In this document: positions 36,326 through 48,196 of the stretch, one piece after another
Layout of the letters: each line of letters begins with the position of its first letter
How positions within the stretch are numbered: the first letter of the stretch is position 1
Assembly (NCBI RefSeq): GCF_011378905.1
Contig: NZ_WTPY01000006.1
Location: forward strand, 177,682-241,681
Length of the DNA: 64,000 nucleotides
Direction of reading: 5' to 3'
Source: Paraglaciecola sp. 20A4
Lineage (GTDB): Bacteria > Pseudomonadota > Gammaproteobacteria > Enterobacterales > Alteromonadaceae
Translations under genes and position numbers: made by a program
Notes under the pieces: model-generated
Database searches by the model: none
Told to the model about the DNA's origin: nothing
Seen by the model: the letters and a program-made list of their open reading frames with translations, nothing else

Positions 36326-37564
36326 TCACGAATATTTGTTTTTGGCCTCAATCCATTGGGCCATATATTGGGTACTTTTATGTTGATGGTGTTGCAACAT
36401 ACTGCCGGTGAAGTTTTTTAGGCGATGTTCAGGTAAGTTTCTTTTTAATTGTTGTAGCTGATTAATAAGAGCAGGTCCAATACGTCGTTTATCAAAACGC
36501 GCCAATGCTTTGTTGGCTTTTATTTGCGCGCTATGCCACAGCGCCTGATCACGGTATAAAGTAATGGCTTGGTTAGCAATCTCTTGGGCGCTATTGGCTA
36601 CCAAGCCCGGCCAATCTGCTTCATTGCACATGCCTTCAGTACCAATCGATGTTGTTACGCTAGGCGTTTTACACAGCATAGCTTGTGCAAGTTTACCCTT
36701 GATACCAGCACCAAAGCGTAGAGGGGCCAAGCAAATACGTGCTTCGCTCATCACTGCCTTAGCATCCTCTGCCCAACCTTTAATATAGAAACCCTGTTTA
36801 GGGTTGTGTAATTGGGTCGCTTTAGGCGGTGGGTATGCGCCATACACATGTAATTCTGCAGCAGGTAGGGCTTGTTTTATGCGTGGCCATATTTCCGCTT
36901 TAAGCCACAATACCGCATTCCAATTAGGTTCATGGCGAAAATTACCTATGCTAATAAAATGCTGTCGCTGTGAAAATGTTTTGCTACCGATTTGCGTGTC
37001 TATATTGACGATATCAAGCATAAAAGGACAATGGTAAAGCAGAAAATCTGGCACGTTAAAGGTATCAATTAATAACGCGAGTTCATAATCGGAAATAATC
37101 AACGTTAAATCACAGCGGTAAATTGACGCCACCTCACGCAGCGCTATATCGCTTTTTAAATCGCTTTCAGTTACTGACCGGGTTTGTTTCAACGCCTGAT
37201 GGCGAGCATTTCGTAAGCTGTGCATGTCTTCTGTATCAAGCACTCGCAGTGCATTGGGGCAATGTTTAGCGACTCGCCAACCAAACTGCTCTTCTAGCAT
37301 AAAGCGATCAAATAACACCATATCGGGTGCCTGAGACAAAATAAAGTCGTCAAAACTAGAACAGTTTAGCGTGATACTGTGCTCACTAATCCCTAAGTGG
37401 GTGAGATCTATTTTATGCTCGCCTTGAAGCGCTGGACTCGCAAAGCTGACTGACCAACCCTGTTCGAGAAAAAGCGTTAACAAGCTCATCATATGCTGAC
37501 CTGCTGCTGATGAATTTGGCTCTGGCCAAACGTAGCCGATGACTAATACCTGTTGAATTGACAT
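36326..37564 (-). CDS. family 1-type glycosyltransferase
   Basis: A 412-residue GT-B glycosyltransferase-like protein. The N-terminal half starts QQVLVIGYVWPEPNSSAAG; the C-terminal half has FISIGNFRHEPNWNAVLWL, ELHVYGAYPP, ICLAPLRFGAGIKGKLAQAM and TTSIGTEGM, which form the nucleotide-sugar binding region of GT4-like enzymes. The frame opens at 37624, but ATG 37564 begins the first beta strand. It starts 4 bases after the stop of the upstream cyclase. Donor and acceptor sugars are unknown. Sitting between two diguanylate cyclases suggests exopolysaccharide or surface-glycan synthesis tuned by c-di-GMP. Confidence 0.85.
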   Translation of the reverse strand: MSIQQVLVIGYVWPEPNSSAAGQHMMSLLTLFLEQGWSVSFASPALQGEHKIDLTHLGISEHSITLNCSSFDDFILSQAPDMVLFDRFMLEEQFGWRVAKHCPNALRVLDTEDMHSLRNARHQALKQTRSVTESDLKSDIALREVASIYRCDLTLIISDYELALLIDTFNVPDFLLYHCPFMLDIVNIDTQIGSKTFSQRQHFISIGNFRHEPNWNAVLWLKAEIWPRIKQALPAAELHVYGAYPPPKATQLHNPKQGFYIKGWAEDAKAVMSEARICLAPLRFGAGIKGKLAQAMLCKTPSVTTSIGTEGMCNEADWPGLVANSAQEIANQAITLYRDQALWHSAQIKANKALARFDKRRIGPALINQLQQLKRNLPEHRLKNFTGSMLQHHQHKSTQYMAQWIEAKNKYS

Positions 37565-37568
37565 AGAG

Positions 37569-38825
37569 TTATCCGGGTTGAGACGCCAGTTGAACGCAGT
37601 TTCGGCCCGCTTTTTTGGCCGCATATAAGGCGATGTCAGCTTGCTTCATTATATCGCTGAACTGACTGTTTTGTTTGTTGCGTTGGGCAATACCAAAGCT
37701 GGCGGTAATCTTAACTGTTTTTCCTTGAGATTGATTGCTCGTGGAACGTTTCGGGGCTTTTTTAGGGCGAGGTTTATCCCGTAAAGCAATTGGATAATCG
37801 GCTATTAGCTGACGTAGTTGTTCAATAAAGGGCAGGACTTCTTGCGGCGATTTACGGGGGAATATTAATACGAATTCTTCCCCTCCATAGCGGAAAGCCT
37901 TGCCGCCACCGCTAACTTTATTTAAACGACTCGCCACAAGCCTTAGCACTTCGTCACCCACGTCATGTCCATATGTGTCATTAAACGTTTTAAAATGGTC
38001 GATATCGGCCATCACTACAACATATTTTCGCCCGAGCGTATTGACGTATTGCATTAGAGCACGACGCGACGCAATCGTGGTGAGCTCATCTTTAAATGCC
38101 ATATTGAAGCTGTCTTTTAATATGGCATATAGAAAACTCGTCGCTAGTGTTAGCGTTAACACGTTGTGCAATTCAAATTGTGCATACGCTGGCATCATGG
38201 CAACCAGGACAACACTAAGTAGCAGAGCGCCGTGGTTATTGTCAGAGATGGAGATAAATCTTAGAAAGCAAAGCGTTAGCATTAAATACACGATTAACCA
38301 TTCAAACGGGGTATATAGCGCATTTAATCGAGGATCAATATTATTGGCAAAAGTATATATTGGGCTAATTAGGTTTTGTGTAGCGAGCGGCAAATAGCTC
38401 AGCGTTACCCAGCTAAATCCACCAATAAGTATTATTTTCACCAGTGTAATGGCCAAATTATATAGCGAGAACCCATTGTCTTTCGCAAAGCTCAAATAAC
38501 TCAATAGCATTAATGTTATTAGCAGAAAACGGCTGGAAAATTCAGTTGAAATGGCTATTTTCCCATGTGTAAAAAACAGTAACAAAGCAAGCAAAATACA
38601 GCACCAAAACAATCGGCTACGGCCAAACAACAATGCAACGACACCGGCAACCGCTAATGCTGAGTACCCAATCCAGGGTAGTGGAACGAACCAGTCGACT
38701 AATAACGAAGGTTGGGTTGCTACGAAATAAATAACAACAATTAACAGCGCTGCATAAACAAAGATATGGCGTAGAATATTGTGCAAATGGATCAAAGTGT
38801 CAGGCTCAAGCTTGGCGTAAACCAT
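37569..38825 (-). CDS. membrane diguanylate cyclase (GGDEF), no I-site
   Basis: A 418-residue protein with about six or seven hydrophobic segments in residues 15-245, then a GGDEF domain. VMADIDHFKTFNDTYGHDVGDEVL holds the metal and GTP contacts, and GGEEF (FRYGGEEFVLIFP) is intact, so it should be active. The position of the RxxD I-site reads SGGG, so product feedback inhibition is probably absent. A Lys/Arg/Ser-rich insertion (KPRPKKAPKRSTSNQ) lies late in the domain. The gene ends 4 bases before the glycosyltransferase start. Confidence 0.9.
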   Translation of the reverse strand: MVYAKLEPDTLIHLHNILRHIFVYAALLIVVIYFVATQPSLLVDWFVPLPWIGYSALAVAGVVALLFGRSRLFWCCILLALLLFFTHGKIAISTEFSSRFLLITLMLLSYLSFAKDNGFSLYNLAITLVKIILIGGFSWVTLSYLPLATQNLISPIYTFANNIDPRLNALYTPFEWLIVYLMLTLCFLRFISISDNNHGALLLSVVLVAMMPAYAQFELHNVLTLTLATSFLYAILKDSFNMAFKDELTTIASRRALMQYVNTLGRKYVVVMADIDHFKTFNDTYGHDVGDEVLRLVASRLNKVSGGGKAFRYGGEEFVLIFPRKSPQEVLPFIEQLRQLIADYPIALRDKPRPKKAPKRSTSNQSQGKTVKITASFGIAQRNKQNSQFSDIMKQADIALYAAKKAGRNCVQLASQPG

Positions 38826-38915
38826 TATTGTATGGAATTTTTGCTTGTTTCATAAGAGCATGTGTTAATTTGGAGCAAATTAAATGAATATTATCAATCT
38901 GTTAAAAGGAGCCGT

Positions 38916-39968
38916 ATGTCGTCTCATGTAATTTTTGGCGCCGGACTAATTGGCAGCTATATCGGTGCGTGTATGCATCAATTGGGCGTAAATGTAGCGT
39001 TAGTTTGCCGTCCTGCGATTAAACATAAATTGTTATCGGAGGTAACGCTAACTGATTACCAAGAAAATTATGCAAATGTTACAGGACTTAACTTTTTAGA
39101 TATTGATGTTTTAGCGCGTCTTAAGCCCAACCAATTAGAGTGTGATTTCCTGTGGCTGACGGTAAAGTGTCACGGCGTAGCGCAAGCGGTACGAGATATC
39201 GCGCCATTAGTGAGCGATAAAACGGTCATTCTATGTTGCCAAAATGGCTTAGGTTCAGAAAAGCCAGTTCAGAATGCCTTTCCTAATAACGTGGTGTTAC
39301 GCGTTATGGTGCCGTTTAATGTTGTTGAACTAAAAACGGGGCACTTGCATCGTGGTTCACAAGGTCAGTTAACCATTGAGCAAACAACTAACGGGCAAGT
39401 CAGTGAAACCTTGCAAAAAATACTTAATAGCGCTTTGTTACCTGTCGCACTTACTCATGATATGCAGGCACTATTGTGGGCAAAGCTTCAATTAAACTTG
39501 GGGAATAGTATTAACGCTTTGGCTGACATTCCGGTAAAAAATATGCTGCAGCAGCGTGGATATCGCCTTGTTATTGCTACTCTTATGCGGGAGCTGTTGG
39601 CGGTAACGAATGAGCTTGGAATAGAATTGCCCAAAGTAACCACGTTACCGGCTAAAATGGTGCCCTACGTACTCAAACTTCCGAACTTTCTGTTTACGCT
39701 TGTGGCGAATAAGATGTTAGCCGTCGATCCAAATGTGAGAACGTCAATGTGGTGGGATATGTCGCAAGGGAAACCTACTGAAATCCGTTATCTTAATGGT
39801 GCCGTGGTGAGTGCTGCCGAAAGATTAGGTCAGGAGGCGCCTGCTAATAAACGCATTGTGGCGTTAATAGAGTCTTTGACTAGCACACATGGAGCGAAAA
39901 AAGATTTGGCTTATCTTTCGCGGCCCATAAGTGCTAAACAACTGCAAGACTTGATCCGAAAACCTTAG
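38916..39968 (+). CDS. ketopantoate reductase family protein (ApbA/PanE-like)
   Basis: NADPH-binding reductase of the 2-dehydropantoate 2-reductase family, 350 residues. Rossmann motif VIFGAGLIGSYIGA starts at residue 5; CCQNGLGSEKPVQ and the late KLQLNLGNSINAL with Lys are family positions. It is longer than E. coli PanE (303 aa), so the substrate may differ. The frame opens at 38862, but ATG 38916 has AGGAG close upstream. It is divergent from the second cyclase. Its stop overlaps the convergent cysZ stop by four bases. Confidence 0.87.
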   Translation: MSSHVIFGAGLIGSYIGACMHQLGVNVALVCRPAIKHKLLSEVTLTDYQENYANVTGLNFLDIDVLARLKPNQLECDFLWLTVKCHGVAQAVRDIAPLVSDKTVILCCQNGLGSEKPVQNAFPNNVVLRVMVPFNVVELKTGHLHRGSQGQLTIEQTTNGQVSETLQKILNSALLPVALTHDMQALLWAKLQLNLGNSINALADIPVKNMLQQRGYRLVIATLMRELLAVTNELGIELPKVTTLPAKMVPYVLKLPNFLFTLVANKMLAVDPNVRTSMWWDMSQGKPTEIRYLNGAVVSAAERLGQEAPANKRIVALIESLTSTHGAKKDLAYLSRPISAKQLQDLIRKP

Positions 39969-40693
39969 ATTTCACCGTGTAACTTCGGCTTAAGATTGTC
40001 TACCCACATGGCCGTTGCACCACAAATTGCGACGGGCATAACCAAAAAGTTCACGATGGGGATCATCGAAAAAATGCTAACCCCAAAACCAAAGCTAAAA
40101 CAGTTTGCACGGCTTTGATTGAGCGTTCTACGCATATCTTTGAAGGATACTTTGTGATTATCGAAGGGGTAGTCACAATATTGAACAGCCATCATCCAGG
40201 CGCTAAACAGGAACCATAACACTTGACCAATCACAGGTAAGATAAAGAACAATAATAGAAAGCCAATAGCGCGCGGCAAATAATAGGTTAGCTTTGAAAA
40301 TTCACGGCCTAAAGTGCGAGGAACGTCTTTTAAAACATCCAATACGCCCGTATCCCCTAAATCTTGACCGGTAAGGTGTTTCTCTACTTTCTCGGCCAAT
40401 AAACCATTAAATGGCGCCGCTATCCAGTTAGCTAATGTGCCAAAAATAAGCGCAAAAACTAGTAGAACGCTGATCACGGCTAACGGCCAAATAATGTAGT
40501 TTAGTGCGGTTTTAAGCCAGCCTAACCAGTCGGGGATCAATCCCACCAACCAAATGATTGCGCCATCAATTTGTCCAAAAAGGGCATAGAGTGCGACTGC
40601 AAATAAAATTAGATTCACTGTTAAGGGGATAAATACGAAGCGCTTTAAGCCCTTTGTTTGGATAAGGGAAAAGCCTTGTAGGAAGTAATTCAC
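39965..40693 (-). CDS. cysZ: sulfate transporter CysZ
   Basis: Inner-membrane sulfate permease supplying assimilation, 242 residues with about four long hydrophobic regions. The start MNYFLQGFSLIQTKGLKRFVFIP, the loop NWIAAPFNGLLAEKVEKHL and the family's FPLxxxxxKVSFKDMR-like segment (NHKVSFKDMRRTL) identify it. It is divergent from smc, followed by zipA and ligA; E. coli has cysZ-zipA-ligA without smc. Convergent with the reductase gene, sharing stop bases. No cys regulatory site was recognised. Confidence 0.92.
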   Translation of the reverse strand: MNYFLQGFSLIQTKGLKRFVFIPLTVNLILFAVALYALFGQIDGAIIWLVGLIPDWLGWLKTALNYIIWPLAVISVLLVFALIFGTLANWIAAPFNGLLAEKVEKHLTGQDLGDTGVLDVLKDVPRTLGREFSKLTYYLPRAIGFLLLFFILPVIGQVLWFLFSAWMMAVQYCDYPFDNHKVSFKDMRRTLNQSRANCFSFGFGVSIFSMIPIVNFLVMPVAICGATAMWVDNLKPKLHGEI

Positions 40694-40907
40694 GGGTTAA
40701 CCTCTTTTGTATACTAATCGTGCATTTAATTGTCGCTGGCGAATAATTATCTAATACGTTGAATTAATTGGCAAATGTCGATGCAAACTTCAGGTATTAT
40801 ACCGACGAAGTACTGTGCAGCAAAACGTCAATTGTTACACGGGGTGAGTTTTGCTACATTTTCACTGTTTCCCATAATAACGATAAACTGGAATCATCTT
40901 TTTATTC

Positions 40908-43900
40908 ATGCGTTTAAAGAAAATAAAGCTCGCGGGGTTTAAGTCATTTGTCGACCCTACCAGTATTCCCTTTGTAGATGATATGACTGCGATTGTCGGG
41001 CCTAATGGGTGTGGTAAATCAAACGTTATTGACGCTGTACGCTGGGTTTTAGGGGAGAGTTCCGCTAAAAACCTGCGCGGCGATGCTATGATCGACGTTA
41101 TTTTCAACGGTTCAAGCGCTCGAAAACCTGTATCCCAATGCACAGTTGAATTAGTTTTTGATAATACCTCAGGACGTATTCAAGGTGAATTCGCCAGTTA
41201 TAATGAAATTTCAGTTAAACGCTTAGTTAGTAAAGACGGTCAATCTAACTACTTCCTTAATAATAGTAAGTGCCGGCGCAGAGACGTCACTGACTTGTTT
41301 CTTGGAACAGGGCTGGGTCCCCGCAGTTACGCCATTATTGAGCAAGGAACTATTTCGCGCTTAATCGAATCAAAACCTCAAGAATTGCGTATTTTTATTG
41401 AGGAAGCCGCTGGCATCTCCAAATACAAAGAGCGCCGTCGTGAGACCGAAACCCGTATTCGACATACCAAGGAAAATCTAGAGCGATTGGAAGATGTGCG
41501 AGGTGAACTTGGCTCTCAATTGCAAAAACTTGAGAAACAAGCTTTAGCGGCTAAGCGTTATAAAGAGCTAAAACATCAAGAACGCCAATACCGCGCAGAA
41601 TTAGCTGCAATCCGCTGGTTAAATTTTGACGATGCCATTAGGAAGTTAGAACACCAAGCACAACGCCAAGAAACGGATCTTGAATCTTTTATTGCTCGTC
41701 AACGCGGCGATGAAAAAGAAATTACAAATTATCGAACTCGTCAGCAAGCCCATAAGCAGCAATTGCAAGACACCCAACAAGCATATTTTCGTTCGAGCAA
41801 CGATATAACACGCCTTGAACAAAACCAGTTGCATCGCAAGCAGCGTATAGCGCAAATTAATCAAGAGCTTATTATGTTGCAAGAGGCCATAACTCAGAGT
41901 GAGACCGAGCAGAACAGCAGTGCCCAGCGATTATTGGATTTAACGGCCTTAATTACTCAGCATGGATCAGAACATGCGTTAGCTGAACAAATTTTAGAAG
42001 ATGCCGCTTGGGAATTGCAAAGTGGTGAAGAACGATTAGCCGGTAAGGAGCATCAATGGCGGGAACAAGAACAAAGCCACCAGAAATATAAACAGCAAGC
42101 ACAGACCTACCATGGCAACATTCAATCTACTATGACCATGCAGATGCGCACTCAAGAACGCATAAGTGAAATAAACGCTGAAATAAAAAGTTTGCAGACT
42201 GATGATTTTGAATTGCGAATTGAAGATGCTAAAAAAGCTCAACAATGTAACAAAGTCAAATTTGAAGACGCGCAATTATGCTGTCAAACACTCAGTAAAA
42301 AACTTCATCAAGCGGAGATTAATTGGCGTGAATATAGCGAGCGAAAAAGCCAAGCGAGCGGCGAACTTCATGCCATAGAGGCTCAAATAGCTGCGCTACA
42401 AAGCGTGCAAGATTTGGCGAACGGGCATCAAGACTTACAACAGGCATTCCTTGAAGAAAATATAACCACTAAACCTTGGCAAACGTCATTGAAGGTCACT
42501 CCTGGCTGGGAGAAAGCACTCGAAACTGTTACTGCTCAGTGGCAAAATGCCTTACTGATTGAGCACGATGATGATATAGACAATTTGTTGCTACAGAATG
42601 AAATACGTGGACTAGCAGCGGTGTTTAGTAATGCTAAAGTGCGCGAAACAAAATTGAATACTTTAAGTTCAGTGCTCAATGATTGTCGTTACCCTAAGTG
42701 GATGGGGGATATCAAAATTGTGCCGACCCGAGAAGAAGTACTGGCTGAGCGCGTTACATTAAATGCTGACCAAAGTGTGGTAAGCCCTGATGGATTATGG
42801 GCCGGTAGTGATTGGTTATTTGATGGTTGTGCAGATGAGCAAAGTGGCGCAATACAAAGATCTAATGCGATAGGTGTGCTGAATGCTTCACGTCCAGATA
42901 AACAATCTGCCTTGGCGCTAGTTGCAGATGCGAACGAGCGAGCAGCGCAAGACGTTTATCGATTACGCCAAGAAAAAGAGGATGCCAACCGTTCACTTGC
43001 AAACTGTTCTGATGAGCTCAATAAAAGCAAAAATCACGTTCAGTGGTTATTGCAACAACAGCAAAGCGATAGCAATCGACAGCTCAAACTCGAAACTGAA
43101 TTGCACCGACAGCAGGAAGTACTTAAGCAGGAAGAGTTACAGCTAGACGAGCTCACTGCGCAAACCGAAGAGCTGGCTGATACTTTGATGACAATGCAAG
43201 AGCAGCAAATTGAAATTGAGCAACAGCGTGATTTGTCGAACAATCAGATAAGAGAACAGCGTCATCAGCTGGATAATTTGAAAAATCAACAGCATCAACA
43301 CGCATTGACGTTAAAAGGACAACAGGCTGAACAGCAGAATTTACAGGTTATACAGGCCCGGGAAAGTGCTCAGTTACAGAACATGTTATACAAAAAAGAG
43401 CAATTGGCCTTAGAGCTCAAGCAATTATCTACTCCGCTGGACGAACAAGTGGGTTTGCTGCAAACACTGCTGCTTGAACACCAAGCGTTAGACGTAAAAC
43501 AGCAGAAATTACAGATCGAGCTGGGCGAAATTGAGCATGAACTTGGTTTGATCGAAAAAGGTCAGCAAGGGATAAATATTCAGATTCAGCAAATGCAGCA
43601 AAATGTACAAAATACTAAATTGGAATGCGAAGGTTATCGCGTTCGAGCCAATGGTGTTGTTGATCAGTTAAAAGAGTTGAAAGTTCAGCTTGAGCCGTTA
43701 CTTGAGGGTCTCAGTGATACCGCTGACGAAAAACAATGGCAAAAGTACGTGGAGCGAACCGTTGCGGATGTCGCTAGATTAGGGCCCGTTAACTTGGCTG
43801 CAGTGGAAGAGTACGATGTACAAGCGCAACGTAAGCAACACTTAGATGAACAAAATCAAGACCTTGAGTCAGCACTTGAGACTTTAGAGCAAGCTATCCG

Positions 43901-44393
43901 TAAAATTGATAAAGAAACAAAAAGTCGCTTTAAAAATACCTTTGATCAGGTTAATAATGGGTTACAAACCTTGTTTCCAAAGGTGTTTGGTGGTGGCTCG
44001 GCTTATTTAGCATTAACGGACGATGATTTACTGGAAACAGGGGTGAGTATTATGGCAAGACCGCCGGGTAAGAAAAATAGTACAATTCATCTGCTTTCTG
44101 GTGGAGAAAAAGCGTTGACCGCTTTATCATTGGTGTTTGCTATTTTCCAGCTGAACCCCGCACCATTTTGTTTGTTAGATGAAGTGGATGCGCCATTAGA
44201 TGATGCTAATGTAGGGCGTTTTTGTAAGTTGGTCAGTGAAATGTCAAGTAGTGTGCAATTTATTTATATCACCCATAACAAAATTGCGATGGAGATGGCG
44301 AGTCACTTAACGGGCGTAACCATGGCGGAACCGGGTGTTTCGCGTATGGTCGCTGTTGATGTAGAACAAGCGTTAGCTATTGCGCAAACATAA
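40908..44393 (+). CDS. smc: chromosome partition protein SMC
   Basis: Condensin ATPase that compacts and segregates the chromosome. The N-terminal Walker A is GPNGCGKSN (31-39) with LGESSAKNLRG; two long Gln/Glu-rich coiled coils (about 170-500 and 660-1000) surround the hinge (about 505-640); the C-terminal head has signature LSGGEKALTAL and Walker B CLLDEVDAPLDD. At 1161 residues it is close to the family norm. Presence of SMC instead of MukB is typical of Alteromonadales. It leads smc-zipA-ligA-DUF3392; ScpA/ScpB are not in the window. Confidence 0.96.
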   Translation: MRLKKIKLAGFKSFVDPTSIPFVDDMTAIVGPNGCGKSNVIDAVRWVLGESSAKNLRGDAMIDVIFNGSSARKPVSQCTVELVFDNTSGRIQGEFASYNEISVKRLVSKDGQSNYFLNNSKCRRRDVTDLFLGTGLGPRSYAIIEQGTISRLIESKPQELRIFIEEAAGISKYKERRRETETRIRHTKENLERLEDVRGELGSQLQKLEKQALAAKRYKELKHQERQYRAELAAIRWLNFDDAIRKLEHQAQRQETDLESFIARQRGDEKEITNYRTRQQAHKQQLQDTQQAYFRSSNDITRLEQNQLHRKQRIAQINQELIMLQEAITQSETEQNSSAQRLLDLTALITQHGSEHALAEQILEDAAWELQSGEERLAGKEHQWREQEQSHQKYKQQAQTYHGNIQSTMTMQMRTQERISEINAEIKSLQTDDFELRIEDAKKAQQCNKVKFEDAQLCCQTLSKKLHQAEINWREYSERKSQASGELHAIEAQIAALQSVQDLANGHQDLQQAFLEENITTKPWQTSLKVTPGWEKALETVTAQWQNALLIEHDDDIDNLLLQNEIRGLAAVFSNAKVRETKLNTLSSVLNDCRYPKWMGDIKIVPTREEVLAERVTLNADQSVVSPDGLWAGSDWLFDGCADEQSGAIQRSNAIGVLNASRPDKQSALALVADANERAAQDVYRLRQEKEDANRSLANCSDELNKSKNHVQWLLQQQQSDSNRQLKLETELHRQQEVLKQEELQLDELTAQTEELADTLMTMQEQQIEIEQQRDLSNNQIREQRHQLDNLKNQQHQHALTLKGQQAEQQNLQVIQARESAQLQNMLYKKEQLALELKQLSTPLDEQVGLLQTLLLEHQALDVKQQKLQIELGEIEHELGLIEKGQQGINIQIQQMQQNVQNTKLECEGYRVRANGVVDQLKELKVQLEPLLEGLSDTADEKQWQKYVERTVADVARLGPVNLAAVEEYDVQAQRKQHLDEQNQDLESALETLEQAIRKIDKETKSRFKNTFDQVNNGLQTLFPKVFGGGSAYLALTDDDLLETGVSIMARPPGKKNSTIHLLSGGEKALTALSLVFAIFQLNPAPFCLLDEVDAPLDDANVGRFCKLVSEMSSSVQFIYITHNKIAMEMASHLTGVTMAEPGVSRMVAVDVEQALAIAQT

Positions 44394-44415
44394 CTAAAGG
44401 GTATGAGTTAATTCG

Positions 44416-45678
44416 ATGGAAGATGTATTACGTTGGACGTTATTTATAGTAGGCACCTGCGCGATTGCTGGGGTGTTAGTGCATGGTTTGTGGGTGTCTC
44501 GAAAGACTTCGGCTAAATCCACAAATAAAGTTAAGATAGGACGCTCAAATAATGAAGCAGCTGAACCACAATTTTCATTAAATGAGGATGATGATTTAGG
44601 TGTTGGCCCTGTTCGGGTTATAAGCAGTGCTCAGGTACCTGACGAGCAATCTCATCAGCATTTTGCAGACGACTTAGCCGATACTAAGCATGCGGATGAA
44701 GGGCAGCTTCAAGAAAGCCGTCACGTCAAACGCGAATCATTGAGCGAGGAGGCATTAGAGCCGGTGACATCCGAGGCTTCAATCGCTGAGCAGCTAGAGA
44801 CTGTGGTAACCGTGGCTCCAGGCAAAGTGTATGCTTCTGTCGTCACCCAACCTAAGCCTGAATATGCCGCGCAAGCTAATCATTACACTCATGCTGGCGC
44901 GAAGCAATCTCGGGACATACCCGAGCCCCCTACATTTTTGTTAAAGGGAGGACAGCAGGTTTCCGCTCCTATTGCTGAAAATCCAGACGCGCAGCCTCCA
45001 ACGTCCCAGCCAAGTAATGCTAGTGTACAGTATAGCCCTAGAACTGTTGAACCCAAGCAACAGGTTGAAGCCGATATGACAGAACGCGCGTTGCATAGTC
45101 GCAAAAATGAAACTGCCAATCGCAAGCGAAAAGAGCCTAAATTTGCTGATGATCAAATGAATATCGATTTTGATGAGCAGCAAGCTGACAGTAGTAAAGT
45201 CTCTGCAAATGTTCAATCCAATGAAACTAAGTCGAATGTAGATGAACAGCCACAAGAAGTATTAGTCTTAAACGTTAAAACTGCTGATGACGAACCTATT
45301 CAGGGGGCGAGCCTATTACCAATGTTGCTCACCCTCGGTTTTAAATTCGGTGACCAAGATATCTTTCATCGTCATGTAAACGCTAATGGTAAAGGCCCAG
45401 TATTATTTAGCCTAGCAAATATGTTTAAGCCTGGCGTATTTGATATCGATCATTTGGAAACGTTTACCACACAGGGGGTGTCATTATTTATGATCTTGCC
45501 CATTGAAGGAGACCCTCATCAGGTTTTCAATATGATGCATAATGCAGCACGCAAAATCGCCGATGAATTTAATGGTCAAATTCTAGATGGTCGTCGGAGC
45601 ATGTTGACCAAACAAGGCTTGCAACAATACGTTGAACGCATTCGCGAGTTCGAACGTAAGCGAATGATACATCGCTAA
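44416..45678 (+). CDS. zipA: cell division protein ZipA
   Basis: Inner-membrane protein that tethers the FtsZ ring. An N-terminal membrane anchor (about residues 5-27) is followed by a long hydrophilic linker rich in Glu, Gln and Pro (about 30-280). The C-terminal FtsZ-binding domain (about 285-420) has VLVLNVKTADDEPIQG, LLTLGFKFGDQDIFHR, LFSLANMFKPGVFD and FMILPIEGDP. At 420 residues it is longer than E. coli ZipA (328), the linker explaining the excess. A terminator-like hairpin follows it. Confidence 0.94.
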   Translation: MEDVLRWTLFIVGTCAIAGVLVHGLWVSRKTSAKSTNKVKIGRSNNEAAEPQFSLNEDDDLGVGPVRVISSAQVPDEQSHQHFADDLADTKHADEGQLQESRHVKRESLSEEALEPVTSEASIAEQLETVVTVAPGKVYASVVTQPKPEYAAQANHYTHAGAKQSRDIPEPPTFLLKGGQQVSAPIAENPDAQPPTSQPSNASVQYSPRTVEPKQQVEADMTERALHSRKNETANRKRKEPKFADDQMNIDFDEQQADSSKVSANVQSNETKSNVDEQPQEVLVLNVKTADDEPIQGASLLPMLLTLGFKFGDQDIFHRHVNANGKGPVLFSLANMFKPGVFDIDHLETFTTQGVSLFMILPIEGDPHQVFNMMHNAARKIADEFNGQILDGRRSMLTKQGLQQYVERIREFERKRMIHR

Positions 45679-45681
45679 TCT

Positions 45682-45707
45682 GGGAGCTTTCGCTCCCTAT
45701 TTTCTTT
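45682..45707 (+). terminator. intrinsic terminator between zipA and ligA
   Basis: GGGAGC (45682-45687), loop TTTC, GCTCCC (45692-45697), then TATTTTCTTT. It starts 4 bases after the zipA stop and ends 21 bases before ligA, so it probably reduces readthrough into ligA and lowers ligase relative to ZipA. Confidence 0.75.
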
Positions 45708-45709
45708 GA

Positions 45710-47761
<2,052 letters not shown>

Positions 47762-47764
47762 CGC

Positions 47765-48103
47765 ATGGACACAACCATTATATTTGATGCTCTAGCTGGC
47801 TTAACGCATTGGGTGAGTCCGTATTATGCTGAAGTTGCCATGACGATAGTCGCTACTATATTGGTTATTTATGGCGATGTATTGAACAAAAAAATTAAAC
47901 AGGTTTTGGCACCCTATCATTTTATTGTGCGCACTTCGGTATTTGTCCTTATCTGTGCATTCGGATATGGCGCACTTGTTATTTTTACTACGCCCCATGT
48001 AAAGCTTGTGCTGTTAATGATCCCCAATCTATACCGTGGGATCTGTATTGTTAGTGTATTCCTGTTGTTAGGGTATTTAGCAGAGCACAGGCGTTATATT
48101 TAG
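47765..48103 (+). CDS. DUF3392 membrane protein
   Basis: A 112-residue protein with three hydrophobic segments (about 22-40, 54-76 and 80-104). The pattern AMTIVATILVIYGDVLNKKIK, APYHFIVRTSVFVLICAFGYGAL matches the uncharacterised DUF3392 family. It begins 3 bases after the ligA stop and is co-transcribed. A terminator follows. Function is unknown. Confidence 0.85.
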   Translation: MDTTIIFDALAGLTHWVSPYYAEVAMTIVATILVIYGDVLNKKIKQVLAPYHFIVRTSVFVLICAFGYGALVIFTTPHVKLVLLMIPNLYRGICIVSVFLLLGYLAEHRRYI

Positions 48104-48168
48104 CGTGCTATTTAGATGATTACATTGATATTAACGATGCAATAAATTTATGTTTTATTCGCATAAAG

Positions 48169-48195
48169 AAAGCCTGCTTACGATGCGGGCTTTTT
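48169..48195. terminator. bidirectional terminator between DUF3392 and DUF2062 genes
   Basis: AAAGCCTGC (48169-48177) pairs with GCGGGCTTT (48185-48193), with one G-T pair and a 7-nt loop, then TT. It has A-run and T-run on its two sides, so can work for both convergent genes. Confidence 0.75.
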
Positions 48196-48196
48196 G

